Shown here: positions 15,040-27,600 of the stretch, piece after piece
Numbering within the stretch: the stretch's first letter is position 1
Layout: every line of letters begins with the position of its first letter
NCBI GenBank assembly: GCA_013398175.1
Contig: VZRZ01005138.1
Location: 831,817-895,816, forward strand
Origin: Climacteris rufus
Taxonomy: Eukaryota > Chordata > Aves > Passeriformes > Climacteridae
DNA length: 64,000 nucleotides
Reading direction: 5' to 3'
Translations under genes and position numbers: made by a program
The notes under the pieces: generated by a model
Told to the model about the DNA's origin: nothing
Databases searched by the model: none
Seen by the model: the letters and a program-made list of their open reading frames with translations, nothing else

Positions 15040-15107
15040 TTTTAATTGCCCATTGAAATATAGAAAAATATTGAAATATATTTTAATTGCCCATTGAAGT
15101 TTAGAAA
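15040..15107 (+). repeat. Tandem duplication, 27-bp core at 41-bp period
   Basis: The 27-bp units at 15040-15066 and 15081-15107 share the core TTTTAATTGCCCATTGAA and differ at two positions. The spacer is AT-rich (AATATTGAAATATA). It is a local duplication in intron 8. Confidence 0.9.
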
Positions 15108-16279
15108 GTGCCCCTACCTAAATGACAGTGAAAAAAGAACTAAAAAAACACAGTAGAGACTCCCAGAATATTGTTCCTCCCATTGTTTAGCTGCTACCTT
15201 TTGGTCCTATGAAAAAATTCTCATGCATGCTATTGTCTAGCATTACTTTTGATGTAACAAACTGAGATTCATGGACTACTCTGTAAGATTTATGTTAGCT
15301 GTAATCTTAAATTGTGACTGAAAACCAGAGGCATGGTGTATCTTTTAGGTCATTGTATGCAAAACACCAGATATTCTGCTGATAGATGTGCAAAATAAAC
15401 ATCTTTGTGGAAAGAAAACCGAGATGACATGAGAGCAAATGATGGACAGGGAAGAGGCAATTCATGTACTGGTCCTCTACAAATAAACAGAAGCATTAAG
15501 AACTAGTTGGATAAAACACAGTTCAGGTAAGACAAAAATCTGGAGATTGCAGGAAAGAACTATCAAAAGCAAAAAAAGCTATCAGGCCATCCCGTTACTG
15601 AGATTCACCTACAATTTGTTCTGAAATTGTCCTACCAGATGGCAGTGTTTGTTCCAGTATGCCACTGCCCAGCTTGCATTACTGCTTATCCAGGTATCTA
15701 CGAAACTTTTCCCTAGAATTTAGTCTTTTCTAGTTCAACATATGTCTTTGTAACACCAAATTCCACATTAATCTTCACAGACTAATTGGGAAAGAAAGAT
15801 GGAAGTAAAGCGTGACTCAAATTAAGACCTCAGAGGTGGCCAAAGGTTGCTGACACATACTGGCCACCTTTTTCTTTTCAAGTCTAGTATACGATGTTTT
15901 TCTCAGCTTTAAACCACTGACTAAATACAACAGATCTACTGGCTGGAGAGCATCTTTCACTTTAGGATAAACCATCATAGCCTCAATGCCTCAGAAAGCA
16001 AAGAGTTGAAACGAAGTATCCTTTTTTATTAGTAGTAATTTCAGAGTAAGTCTGCTAACCTTTGTGAACTTCTTAGAAATAGTTTACCTCTCATGTCAGA
16101 AACAGAGCAAATAACTGATTAGAGCACACTTTTAATACCTTTCCAAACAGCTCTCACACAAAGCCTGTGTTATTAATTTTTCTTCAATATGGTCACTTGC
16201 TAGGAAGATCAAACCCCAGTCACCTATGTTTTGCCATCTATAGAACCAGCTTTGGAGGGCACTTTCCCTACCACACACA

Positions 16280-16298
16280 ATATTCCCACAGGGAATAT
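16280..16298. repeat. Perfect 8-bp inverted repeat, 3-nt loop
   Basis: ATATTCCC-ACA-GGGAATAT. The site also resembles a paired forkhead/STAT-like half-site arrangement, but no function is claimed. Confidence 0.9.
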
Positions 16299-18544
16299 AT
16301 TTTCCCTGATGCATAAATGTGTGAAAAATAGCCTTCAAAGTTCTCTCTCTGCCTGCCCTCCGGTAGCTGGTTATTTACAAGTGCTCTTCTGTATCATGAA
16401 TCACACATGGACTCTTCTACATCCCGACTGATAAAATCTTGAGTTCCATCTCATTTGCAAGACTAAAGGTGTGCTCCTCAAAAATCACATTGCCATGAAA
16501 AAGTCCTCGCACATTGTACTCTCTCCTGCCATCAGGGATTTAATATTCTTTTACACACTCATTTACTTTTCCTTTTTTTCCACTAACAGGGAAAATTGAA
16601 AACTATCACATTTATTTTCCATCAAGGTACAAACTCATTCAGAAGCAAATTACAACAAAAAATAAGTCTTCTGTTTTATGTAAGTAGCCCTATAATTATT
16701 TTACCCCCACCATTCAGGTTAAGGTTCAAATGTGATATTTCACTGAATATGTTTGCTCAGTAGGCAAAGAACACAAAAAGAAATGCAGTACAGCCTCATT
16801 ATGGAAAAATGGCTGTTGCTGAGAGCTTATAAATGCTCTATTGCATTAATATAGTTAATCTACAAATATGCAACCCCTTGGCATCTCCTCTCCCTCTCAC
16901 TACCAGTATGCAAGGCCACTTTACTGTCCAGTGTCTTACACAGTACTGCAAAAGTGAGATGACAGGCAGACAAGGGGGTACAGAGAGAACAACTTCATCA
17001 TAAATGCAAGGTAGCTTCCGATAACAAAAGAGGTACACATAATCCTTCACTACCATTTATACTCTGTTTCCTAGTACAATCAAAGAACACATGCTTTACA
17101 GGAGAATTATGCTTCAGATACCTTCTCTTGTTTATTAAAATTCTGGCTATGTCCCTTTACCTATTATCTATATGGCACAATGTTGTCTCTGTGTGTATAT
17201 ATATTTTTTCTTTTTTTTTTCTGACCAAAAATATTTTTATATTAGAACAGCTTTATTAACGTCACAAAATAAAATCACATACATAAAACATTCCAATCCT
17301 ATATGTAGGGCTCAGTGGTCATTTTTGCTAACACTAAACTGAACTGTTATTTAAGTTTCTGAGTCAGAAATGCAGAGGAATGATGCTGATGTTCAAAAAA
17401 TGACTGATAATTTTTTTCCTAAGTGCTAGAGTCTCAGAAAATAAATGCTTATTAATTAATTCCTCATTGGTGAGATTTCACAATGCAGCTGGAAAGGCAC
17501 AGATGAAAACAATAAAGAATATAAGTTGCACCATTTGCCTTGTACACAATTACATCAAAATATGTTACATCAGAATTCCTATACATGGAAGTTCTCTAAC
17601 AATGTGAGGATTTGGGATTATATAAATCACAACACTCTGCACTATCATTACATGACAGAATAGACCTGCAAAGCTTATTATACTGCATAACCAGATGGTA
17701 AACAACAGTTGTCGTTGTACTAAGAATCACATCTCTGTAATCAATAATAGGAAGGAGGAACAGTTGGACAACTTGTTTCCTATTATGTTCACTTAGGCAA
17801 CGTCTAGATCAATAAAGAGCATTAAGCCTCATACCAACTGTAGACAATGCCTGCTCAACATGCCTATCATATGGCAGCAATGGGTCCAGCTGTACTTCAA
17901 AATACTTGTAAATGGATAACAATTCTAATCTAACATTAAAAAGAAGAAATTATGCAAATAACAGGGAGGTGCAGGACTTCTCTTGCATATGAGAGAAGAC
18001 AGACCTACGATGCCAGTTTCAGTATAAACCAAAATCAGCTTATTTTGTTAACCCACTCCATAAGTACATTTCACTACAGCCTATCTGAAGGATGTTACAT
18101 ATTTTATATGGATGAAAGAAAAAAAGCAACCAAGCATGATATCACTGGTTTACATATAGTCTCAGTAATTGTGTGGGTGTAGTAAGCTGTTCACAAAAAT
18201 TGAAAATTGAGCTTGTGTATTGCTCTAGGCCAATATGGCAATTAATTACGAGCAAATTTTTAGTTCATCTATTTTTAACTATTTAAACAAACAATAAATC
18301 AACCCATTCAGCTACATTCACAACTTACTTAAAATCTATAATATAAATGTGAAATTTTTAATAACTGTATTAAGGCCACTAGCTTTAGTTTCCTGATTAT
18401 AAATTTTTCCTTATATTCCATACTTCCATAATGCATCAAATTGAAGCTTTCTCCCCTCATGCTATTAACAAAGATACAAGTCCCAGTTTATTCCTAGACA
18501 CTCCTTCAATTTCAAGATGGCAAAACAGGACAGTGAGCTCTTAC

Positions 18545-18632
18545 CTATTCCAATGAAGACTGCTTCATAGCCATCTTCCTTCAAGGTATGGAGTGTCATG
18601 CCATCCACTGCAAGGCCTTTCCTAAAACTTAT
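18545..18632 (-). CDS. DPYD: DPYD exon 8: FAD-domain segment, most diverged exon here
   Basis: This 88-nt exon starts at codon 255 and ends after the first base of codon 284 (phase 1). The acceptor is AATTCTTTCAG|ATA and the donor GGAATAG|GTAAGA, a strong match to consensus. The peptide is ISFRKGLAVDGMTLHTLKED followed by GYEAVFIGI. The C-terminal part, LKEDGYEAVFIGI, holds the strand leading to the next glycine-rich turn of the FAD fold and is well kept. The first half varies more: 18 of 29 residues match the human sequence as I recall it. No stop or frameshift is present. Exon 9, which should continue with the GLPEPNK-type sequence, was not found at lower coordinates. Confidence 0.95.
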
Positions 18633-21600
18633 CTGAAAGAATTAAAAATTACTTTCTTTTAATGTGATGGCTTGAAAACAATTTATATCGTGTCCTGCAT
18701 ACTGACACTTCACAGGATCTTCTAGTGAGCAAACAGAGCAAATTATTTTTTTCCCTCCAAGCCAGGCTTAAAAGGCCAGATAGGCACTGATTTAAGCAAG
18801 TGACATGAACTACATATGGGTAAAAGGTACCTTCAGATCATCTTCAGATGGGGACCATGACAGGCTAGCTTGGTCTCTGCTGCAAGCTAAAAGGCCTAAA
18901 GGAAGTTAAACAAACAAATAAAGCCTGTCTCTGGAACAAAATATTGAAGTAGAGCTGAAAATGGCAGTTTTCTACTGTGAGTAAATATCTATTTCAGCTC
19001 TGACTACAAAAGGTTGTATACCCATGCGAAAATCCAAATATAAGAAACATGATGGGGAAGCAAGAACCTCCTTTAAGGAACATGAACTAAACAGATCAAC
19101 TAGCACTCTGATCAAAAACCAACCAGTTTAGGTTATTGCACAAACATTAGTGAAAGTATGACATGACACTGTTCTGTATTAACAAGGGTTCTGAAGAGAA
19201 AACCAAGCAAAGCAATGTTTTCTGCACAGTATCAGGGACTTGGAAGACTTCTAGTTGTGCAGAATGCAATGCCAGTCCCCAAGGAAGGATGCTATTGCTT
19301 TGTCCTGTACACTCAAAACTCACAGCCCAAATTTTGCACTAGCTAGAACACCTTTATGCCAAAAAAATGTTCAGCGAAGCTTCTGTGTTGCTCTTGTGGA
19401 TTCAGAAATCCTGCCTGCAAGAGACAGGGCCAGAGATGACAGCAAGGCTGAAGAATACTATCTGCAAATTACAGTATGCCATACTCAATCACAATGAAGC
19501 ATGTTCTGCATGGTAAACTAACACAGGTTTTCAAAATTATGAATAAATTTTGATTTAAACTTGCAATTGCAAATTCTACTTTAGACAAGCAACATTGTCC
19601 ACAGTACAGTGATTGGTGTTCCTTTATTGTAAGAAATAAGTCACAGCAATCAAAACACACCACTAATTCATATTTGTTTCTGTTCAATTACTTTTTACTT
19701 TCTGAAGCAAAAACTGATTTTTTTTTTCTAGAGCCATGCTCCACCAGGATGATGGAATGTTCCTTTCTCAGGGATACTACTCAATAAGATGTTCTATTTT
19801 GTCTAGGGCATAGGGTCCTATTGTACTAAACAACTATAGTGGAAAACCACAGGGGTTCTGACATAGAAAAGTAGAAAAGCAAAAATCCTTTGGCATCAAG
19901 TCCTGCTTTGAGCAGCCACTGCACAGGCTGATCAACTGCAGCAGTTATAAGAGTATAAAGACAGGGAATAGTGTTTGCTGCCTGTTCAGGAGACCAAGGA
20001 TGGCAGTCCCTGTGCAGAGGTCATGCAACTGGAGATACACACACCTTTTGCTCACCACTCCACACAACTTTTGCTCATCACTCCTAACCCCAAGGCCTTT
20101 GAGCACATAAAGTGTGTGTGATTCCTCTTCTGATATTTTGTACTTCTTGACATAGGCATGTGTGTTTTTATCACTATATCCCAGACTCTCTGAACATGAA
20201 TGCTTTCCCCCAGGTTTTTTTATATCACTTCTGATTTTACTTTACAAAATGCCATGCTGTTGTGTAAGCTCTCTACTTTGTGATCTTAACAGTTTAGCCT
20301 TCATGTCACCGTGTATCTTGTTTGTTATTCAATCTGCCTATATTTAATTTAATATATTTTTCCCTATTGGTGTAAAAAAAGCCAGACGTAAAATACAATT
20401 TATATTACATAAAACACTGATTTTCTTTGTCTTTGGAGATTTAGTATAAATTTTATCAGAGGTGAAAAGGCCATGTACTATTACAATCCTTAAAACAATA
20501 CAGACTCCATCGTCACTCGAAACAAAAGACATTCCATAAATTGTCATTACATTTTGTTATCCTATTGTGTATATATGTTATGAAAACCTAAAGAAGGAAT
20601 TAGAATAGCAATACTATTTTATGTGAGGATTCATAACACTCATAGGGCCTAGCTCTGTAATCCTTATTCAGCTGACTAATTCTTACTAATTTCAGTAGAA
20701 TTACTTGAATAAACAGCACTACAGAGCATTTACACAACACAGCGCCTTCCACCACAAATTTGAAATGCTTTAAGCAAACACCAGAAAATATTTCCAGCTT
20801 ATAGAGGTATAAAGCTAAGGTACTTATTTAATCAGCTTGCCAAAGGGTCAATTGAAAACCAATGGCAGAGCTCTGAAGCAAATTTACATTGAGATTCTCT
20901 TCTGCGCTCCAGAACCACAGAGGACTTGCAGGTCAAGATGACATGGTGTCTCTATCAGTCCATTCTGGAGACCTTGTCTTAACATGGAGCCCTGGGAACT
21001 GAGGTTGGCAGAGGATGCCCAGGAGTCTACGCCCAGCAATTTTGCCTCAAGTTGTCTCAGTGCTCTGTTTTAGCCCCATCCCTAACTAAGCCCCCATTCT
21101 GTCAATCTTGTCAAGGGTGGTAAAGGGAACTTTAAAGTAGAAAAATAGACCTGTAGCACTTAAAACCTTATCTTACATTTACCAGCATTTTTATAAAACC
21201 TGGGCAGGATAAGGTTCTCACTCAGGTCCTGTGACAACAGTCTACTGCTTTTACACTGTGAAGAAACACGAAAAGATTCCAAGTAGAATTTCTTGCTTCA
21301 CTGAAGGCTTTAGTAACATGCTAAAAATAAAGTATCCCTCCTGGTACTCAAAAATTTGAACCAGTGATGCATTCTAAGTTTTTAACTTCTATTAAAATGT
21401 GCAGCAATTCTAAATACTATCTAAATCTTCAGCTCAAGTCCTAAATTAACAATAAAGTGCTGTTCCCATTATCTATAAACAACACACATTTATTTAACAG
21501 AATAATGCATAACTACTGCTTTCCAAGAATTTTAATCGACTGTTATTGTTTATAACAGATGATCATGTTAACACTTTAATTTGATGCATTTTATCATAAA

Positions 21601-24600
21601 ATTAACTTGGATGCAAGACTGTATGATAAACCATTAAGAAAAAAAACTCAGGGAGAAGGAACAAAAGCAGTATCAAATATGAATGGCTTAAGTAGTGCCA
21701 AACTTGCATGAAAAAAACTTGATTAAAAAAAATCAAATCATTCCAATAGCTACATTGAACCCCTAAAGCAATTTAGGAATTTGTTTCTTACAGACAATTA
21801 ATCACATGCAGGCATGCCAGATGAGAACTATTGATTGCCCTTTTCCAAACTAGTGGCATTCAGACAGGAGACAGACAAATGCCCTGAGCAAGAGGAAGCA
21901 TCTTCCTGCCTCTGTCTAGCATAGCTTTTAATCGTTCTTTACTAATGTGCATGACATTTTGCTGTTAATCTTTGGCAGAGTTCTTGTTCTATTTTTTCTT
22001 TGAGCTATACATGGGCAGGATATATTTTTCATTACCTTCACTCCAAGATCCTTCATAAGCTCGGCTTCAAAATGCACTACATCATGTGGCAATCGGAACT
22101 GGGGGATTTCAGACATACTAAAATAAATAAAAATGTTTGTGAAATATTTTTAACTATAAGAAACAGAGGATTTTTGTATTTGTTAATTTTTATTTGCAAA
22201 AGATACTTATAACACACCTTAGTTAATTTTGACATACGTGAACAGAAATGTGCTGAAATTTGACTGTTGACTTTTTATTAAGTGTTAGAGTGACAAAAAA
22301 GCATTATTCATCCAATGCTAAAAATATAAGCCAGAAAATCAGTACCCTGAGGCCAACACTGCCCCCACTTCTAGGTAACCATTTGACATAAGTTAAGCTT
22401 GAGCTCTAAGAGCTTCAGCTCCATTCCTTTTGTTCACTGGAATATGTAGCACTAAACTTAAGACACCCATTTAAAAAAAGACCTCGTAGCTACTAAAAGC
22501 AAAGTGACATAGCAATCTTTCATTAAGCTATCCAATTAGAGATAATCAAATTTCCCATACAACTTTTTAAAAGTGTTACATACGCTATTTAGAACTATGG
22601 CATTTAAAACTGTACCCACCTCCATTTCTACTTCATAAATTTTTTATGATTTTTCACGATGGACAAACATTCTATCAGCTGTTGATTTCATGTCTGCTTT
22701 TTGTCTTAATGTTTATTAACTGGGATTTTTTTCTCCTGGGGAAGATCAGGAATGACATCTTCAAGTTCCCAGAATCACAGAAGAGGAAAACTGCAGTGCC
22801 AGTATAGAATCTCAGGTTATATTTACTGGTACAGATCTAATAAATATGTATTTATCTCGAATGAAATGACATCTATATATGCCAGTTCAAAATTTCTACT
22901 GCAAAACACATTACAGATAAACACAGTGAAGCTGTATTTGAGACACTTTTGTTCAATGAAGATAAAAACCTAAATATGCAGCAAAGTGAAGATTTCTCCC
23001 CAGATACTTCTAAGCTTCAAATGGTCTAATCTGTTTTCAAATTAATGAATCTGTAATATCCATAACAAAGCACTGGCACAAGAGATTTGCTGCAGCTTTA
23101 TTTTACATATTGATATTGACACACCATCTTTAACATCTAAGTTTGACAGGCCAGAAGAGCTTTATTTATTTTAAGTTGCATCAACTCTAATTATATTGAT
23201 AAGAAAGGGGTCTTCTGCCTTATTTCTAATATTGCCCTTCTTACACCTTTCTTGACCAGCATGCAATGAGAAGTGTTGCAAATATCAGAAATAATGAATA
23301 TGTCAATACAACTTTCTTAGGTCATGCTAAATAAAAGTGTTTCAGGCAGAAACTAATGTATCATTATGATTCTGCAACAGAGATTCAATAAAGAATCTAA
23401 TCAAAAAAAGGAAAGTTCTATTTTCCAAGCCACCTATGTATTTGTTGGAGGCCTGTCATTTCCACAACATGCTCCCAGAACAGTACTGATTGTGTTACGT
23501 CACTGTCAGAATTTGTAAACATTTTTTTGCTCTTATTAAATATTTACTTTTTTTATACTGAGGTATACCCACATATAAGTACATCATCTGTTCATGTCCC
23601 ACACACAGTTCTGTAGGAGCATGTGCATGCACATCAACCATGAAAAGGCTTTTTATGGAAGTCAACTGATACATGAATAATTCTGATAAAATTTCTTTTA
23701 GCAGCAAAAGATGGTCTTTGACTCTGCAATGGAGAGACATAGTGGGAAGAGGAAATGGGGCAGAGATGAAGGAAGGATGTAGTGGATGCAAACAGTATTC
23801 CGCAAATTCACCTCTACCTCAAATCTGACCCAAGTGAGAGGCACTTGAACAGGTGCTTGGTGTTTCTCAGTGACCTCAGATTACTGTTGCTCAAGGGGCA
23901 ATCCTTTGACCTAGTGAAAGAAGTATTTTGGTATGTTGTAAACCAGTAGCATAGTTAGGAGCACAAGCAGTAAAGCTTGTTCATGGTCTCTAAGCAAGAG
24001 CATGATGTGTTCATGCCTACTCCACTATAAAGCATCAATTTTACACAATTGGTGAAATGTAGGAAAACTTGCCCATAAATATGAAAAATTCAGACACGTT
24101 CAGAGAACCATGGATTTATACTACATTTAAATATCCCCCCACAGGAACTGCATCCACTAGACACCTTTCTATTGTCACATCATTATGAAAACTAGCTATG
24201 ATGCAAGGACCATCCTAATTAAGAACAACTGGAAAAAACATTAAAAATCACAAACACTGCCTTTATGATCAGCTGATTCCAAATACAAAATTGATTTGGT
24301 CTTCTCAGCCATGTGCAATAGTTTATGAAGACTTGAAAACACACATAGATTTGTTAAAAGATATACTGCAAAGACTTACAAACACAATAATGGATGATTA
24401 CTGCCACAGGCCAGCCTCCCTTCTGTTTCAAGATTAAAATAAGGACAAAAGGAATTGATGCCCTCAAACCAGACATGAAAATTTCTACATTGCATGGAAG
24501 TAAAATTAGACCTTGATTGATAGGTGTTCTTTAAGACTCGAAAGAAAGACATACATTTTAAAATGCACTCCTCAAACATTAAGGGTACTAACAGAACAGG

Positions 24601-27600
24601 CAAAGCTCTGTGTAAGGCTTTTGGCAGTAGGAGAAACAATAGACAAAACATTACTTTAAATTCAACTTAAACCGCGAAGAACTTAAAATCACACTGCTTC
24701 AAATACACAAGCACATACTACACAACTGTAGCATTGTACTACAGCCACTGAAGCAACTGCACAAAGTCCTGTATGGTATTGCCAAATCCAACCTGAGTCC
24801 AACATGTTACCAAATAAAAAGCCATGTTGTCAGAAACCTCTCATTAATTCTGACTACTTTACAGCAACAAAACTGATTTTAATCTGGTATTTATGACAAC
24901 ATGTGCTACTCAACAGGTGAATAGGTATTTCATATACTAAATTTGCAATCCTCTATGGTAACTAGTTCAAGTAAAACATTTCTGCAGTTAAATGCCTATG
25001 TATTAACACCTTGGTAATTAGGTAGAATAATTCTGAACCTCACAGGGAAAAATGCAAGCAATCAGTTCAGCTTCTCCAGAATTGATTCTATTTCTTGCAG
25101 CGCACTGAATAAGTATTTGACATTATGACATTATGGATCAAATGGCCAAACCATGTCAACTCTATTGATTTCAGTGATGCTGCACTGAGAAATGTAAGTG
25201 CATCACCCTTCTTTCTCTGTTTCATTACCTTTTTTATTTTTAAACACATTTTGTGAGTACATTTTGTACTCTTGTAGATCTTACATTGTAGAATTTAATT
25301 TTGATTTTTGAATGGCTTGGTATCCACTGGTCAGTGTCTGAATTATCTTATACATAGGAATTCCAACAAACCTACAAGATATAATCTCAGCCATTGATGC
25401 AGTGGCAAAAATTCATCTAGTGTAGAGGACATGACACCATGCAAATATCTGCCAAGTGTTTACCATACAGGAAAACTGCAAAGGTACCTTCCTTTACGTA
25501 TCCTTTTTGAAGGATGAGAATTGCAGGGGTTTATTTCACTTGTATTGTATGGTCTGCTAAAGCTGCATCCATGATGGATTTATTCACTGTCACCTTTATT
25601 TGCACAAGGTGGTCCATGAAAGCATTCTAAATCTAGAACACTAGTTCTAGTACAAAGTATTCTATATACTCTAGTATCTGTCTAAACATTCTTTCACTTA
25701 GGCTACAGGTGCTTCATCATGTTTTAAAAGTTTTGAATAAGGGAAAATGGTTCCTGACATAATTTTCTAAAGTGTTACTTTGAAAATAACAATTGCACTC
25801 TGGAATTTAGCAGGTCATATGAAGAGAATATAGGAGATAGCCACCAGATTTTCAGTTAAAGCTTGCCTGTAACTGTACCTACCATAAAAAGAACAATAAA
25901 TTATTTAAATAAATAGTATAACAGATATGAAATTTTCTACTCTTTTCCTTTGGTAAAAGTAGAGGGATAACATATAAACTATGTATGTACAACAATTTTT
26001 GCTATGCTTTCTACAATAATTGGAAACAGTGCTTTGTTCTCATTGTTTTAGTACCTTAAGCCACCAATGTACTCCTTCTTTTCAAATATGGTGATGTTCG
26101 AATAGCCCAATCGAGCCAAAAAGGAAGCACAACTTAAACTTGCAGGTCCTGCACCAAGAAGAGCTATCTTCACCTGATATGCTTCAGGCATATCTTCTAC
26201 AGGAGGTAAGGAAGGGTTTCTGATCTGAGGAATATTCATAGCTTTGAATACCTGAAAAGCAACACAATCAACAGGTTACATACTTTACCATACCCTTCTG
26301 AAATTTTATTATGAATAACATGATGTCAGTTTCTGCTAGTACTGTCACATAGCTGATATGTTACTGAAGATTGCTTCACAATATTATAGGGGTTTCTAAA
26401 TGACATGATGTGTGCATTTGTGAAGGATGTGCTATTTGCAGGGTTTGGTCCTTTTACAGGTCTGTTTGTCTCAATATCTGAAGTTAGATCTTTCACTACT
26501 GTAAATTTTACAGAGAAGATGGAGCCAGACTACCAGTAACAAAATAGGAATGCAAAGTCAGCCAGATGGCAGAGAATCTCTGCAACGCCAAAAAAATTTC
26601 CCTGCAAACAAATTATTCTCACTAGTAGAAAAATACCTCAGCAAATAATGCAAAGGATTATAGTGCCAGTAAAGGGGCTTTGCTTCTTCAAGAGACAACC
26701 TGTGTGATCCTGGATAAATCACTCATAGTTTGATTTTTTTAAAAGTGGTAGGTAACAAACTTCAGGTGGGTTTGAAATGCTTTTTAGGATCTACCTTTAG
26801 TCTTCAGTGCTGTATTTTCACTGGTAACCTATGCTTTAGATGCCACCTCTTAGATAATTTTTATAGGACTTCATTTTAGTTTCTTATTTCCTATGTTGTC
26901 CACTTTTTAAGTGGGTTTCCAAAAACTGTAGACATACCTGAAAGTCAGGCTGTTCTCCCTACGCCCCAATTATTCATTCACCTGTATAATGGTGAATCTG
27001 CTTCAATATGTCCCAACTACTCAAAGTACTTTGGAACAGTCTCTGCCCACTATAGTGCAGTTCTACAGAACCCAACACAATGGGCTGCTAACCTAGTTGT
27101 AAAGTCACACAGTTTTTCAGATTTGCATTAAATCAGTCCTTTACTTAGGTATACAGGTAAGAGGCAAAGGCAGAAATATTCTACATTCCCCGACCTAGAC
27201 TTCACTGTCCTCTACATTTATATACATTGTATGGAAAGGAATTTAAACTCTATTTTCTATAATCTAAGAAAGGAAAAAGAATGGACTTACAGCCTTACAG
27301 GCTAATAAACATTAGAAGTATGGAAGAGCACAGTTACATCTTTTTATTTTAGGCATTAGGGGGAAAAATGTTTAACCCAAGCAGTATATATTTGTAGCAG
27401 ACAAAAGGATTCAAGAGCGCATTGCAGGGTTATTCTGGGCCTATTCGCAGTCATATCACAAACACCTCAATGCTGCATCTCAAAAATTACCATAAGACCA
27501 CACTGTTTCCCATCTATTTCAATGCAGAGCTGTGTTCCATAAGTACTAACTAGTCCTCTGGAATACATACACTGTCATTTCTCTTAATAAACATCATATT

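Larger units (their letters stand above)
1..18544 (-). other. DPYD: DPYD intron 8, partial (downstream part)
   Basis: Intron from the exon 8 donor to the window edge, at least 18.5 kb. I see one SINE (8228-8362), several small perfect hairpins (1102-1122, 1811-1839, 16280-16298), short direct repeats (3817-3865, 15040-15107) and T-rich runs. There are open frames of 60-155 codons on both strands, but none shows a recognisable domain or codon structure. Exon 9 was looked for by its expected peptide and not seen. Confidence 0.85.

Noticed and set aside
1..18544. Search for DPYD exon 9 (expected GLPEPNK ... FLPLVAKG-type peptide)
   Set aside because: No minus-strand stretch with matching peptide and flanking splice sites was seen by eye. 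It is probably beyond the low-coordinate edge.
22770..22790. CCCAGAATCACAGAAG, similar to the reversed CR1 tail
   Set aside because: The GGTTGGAAGGGACC part is missing, so this is a chance or untraceable remnant.
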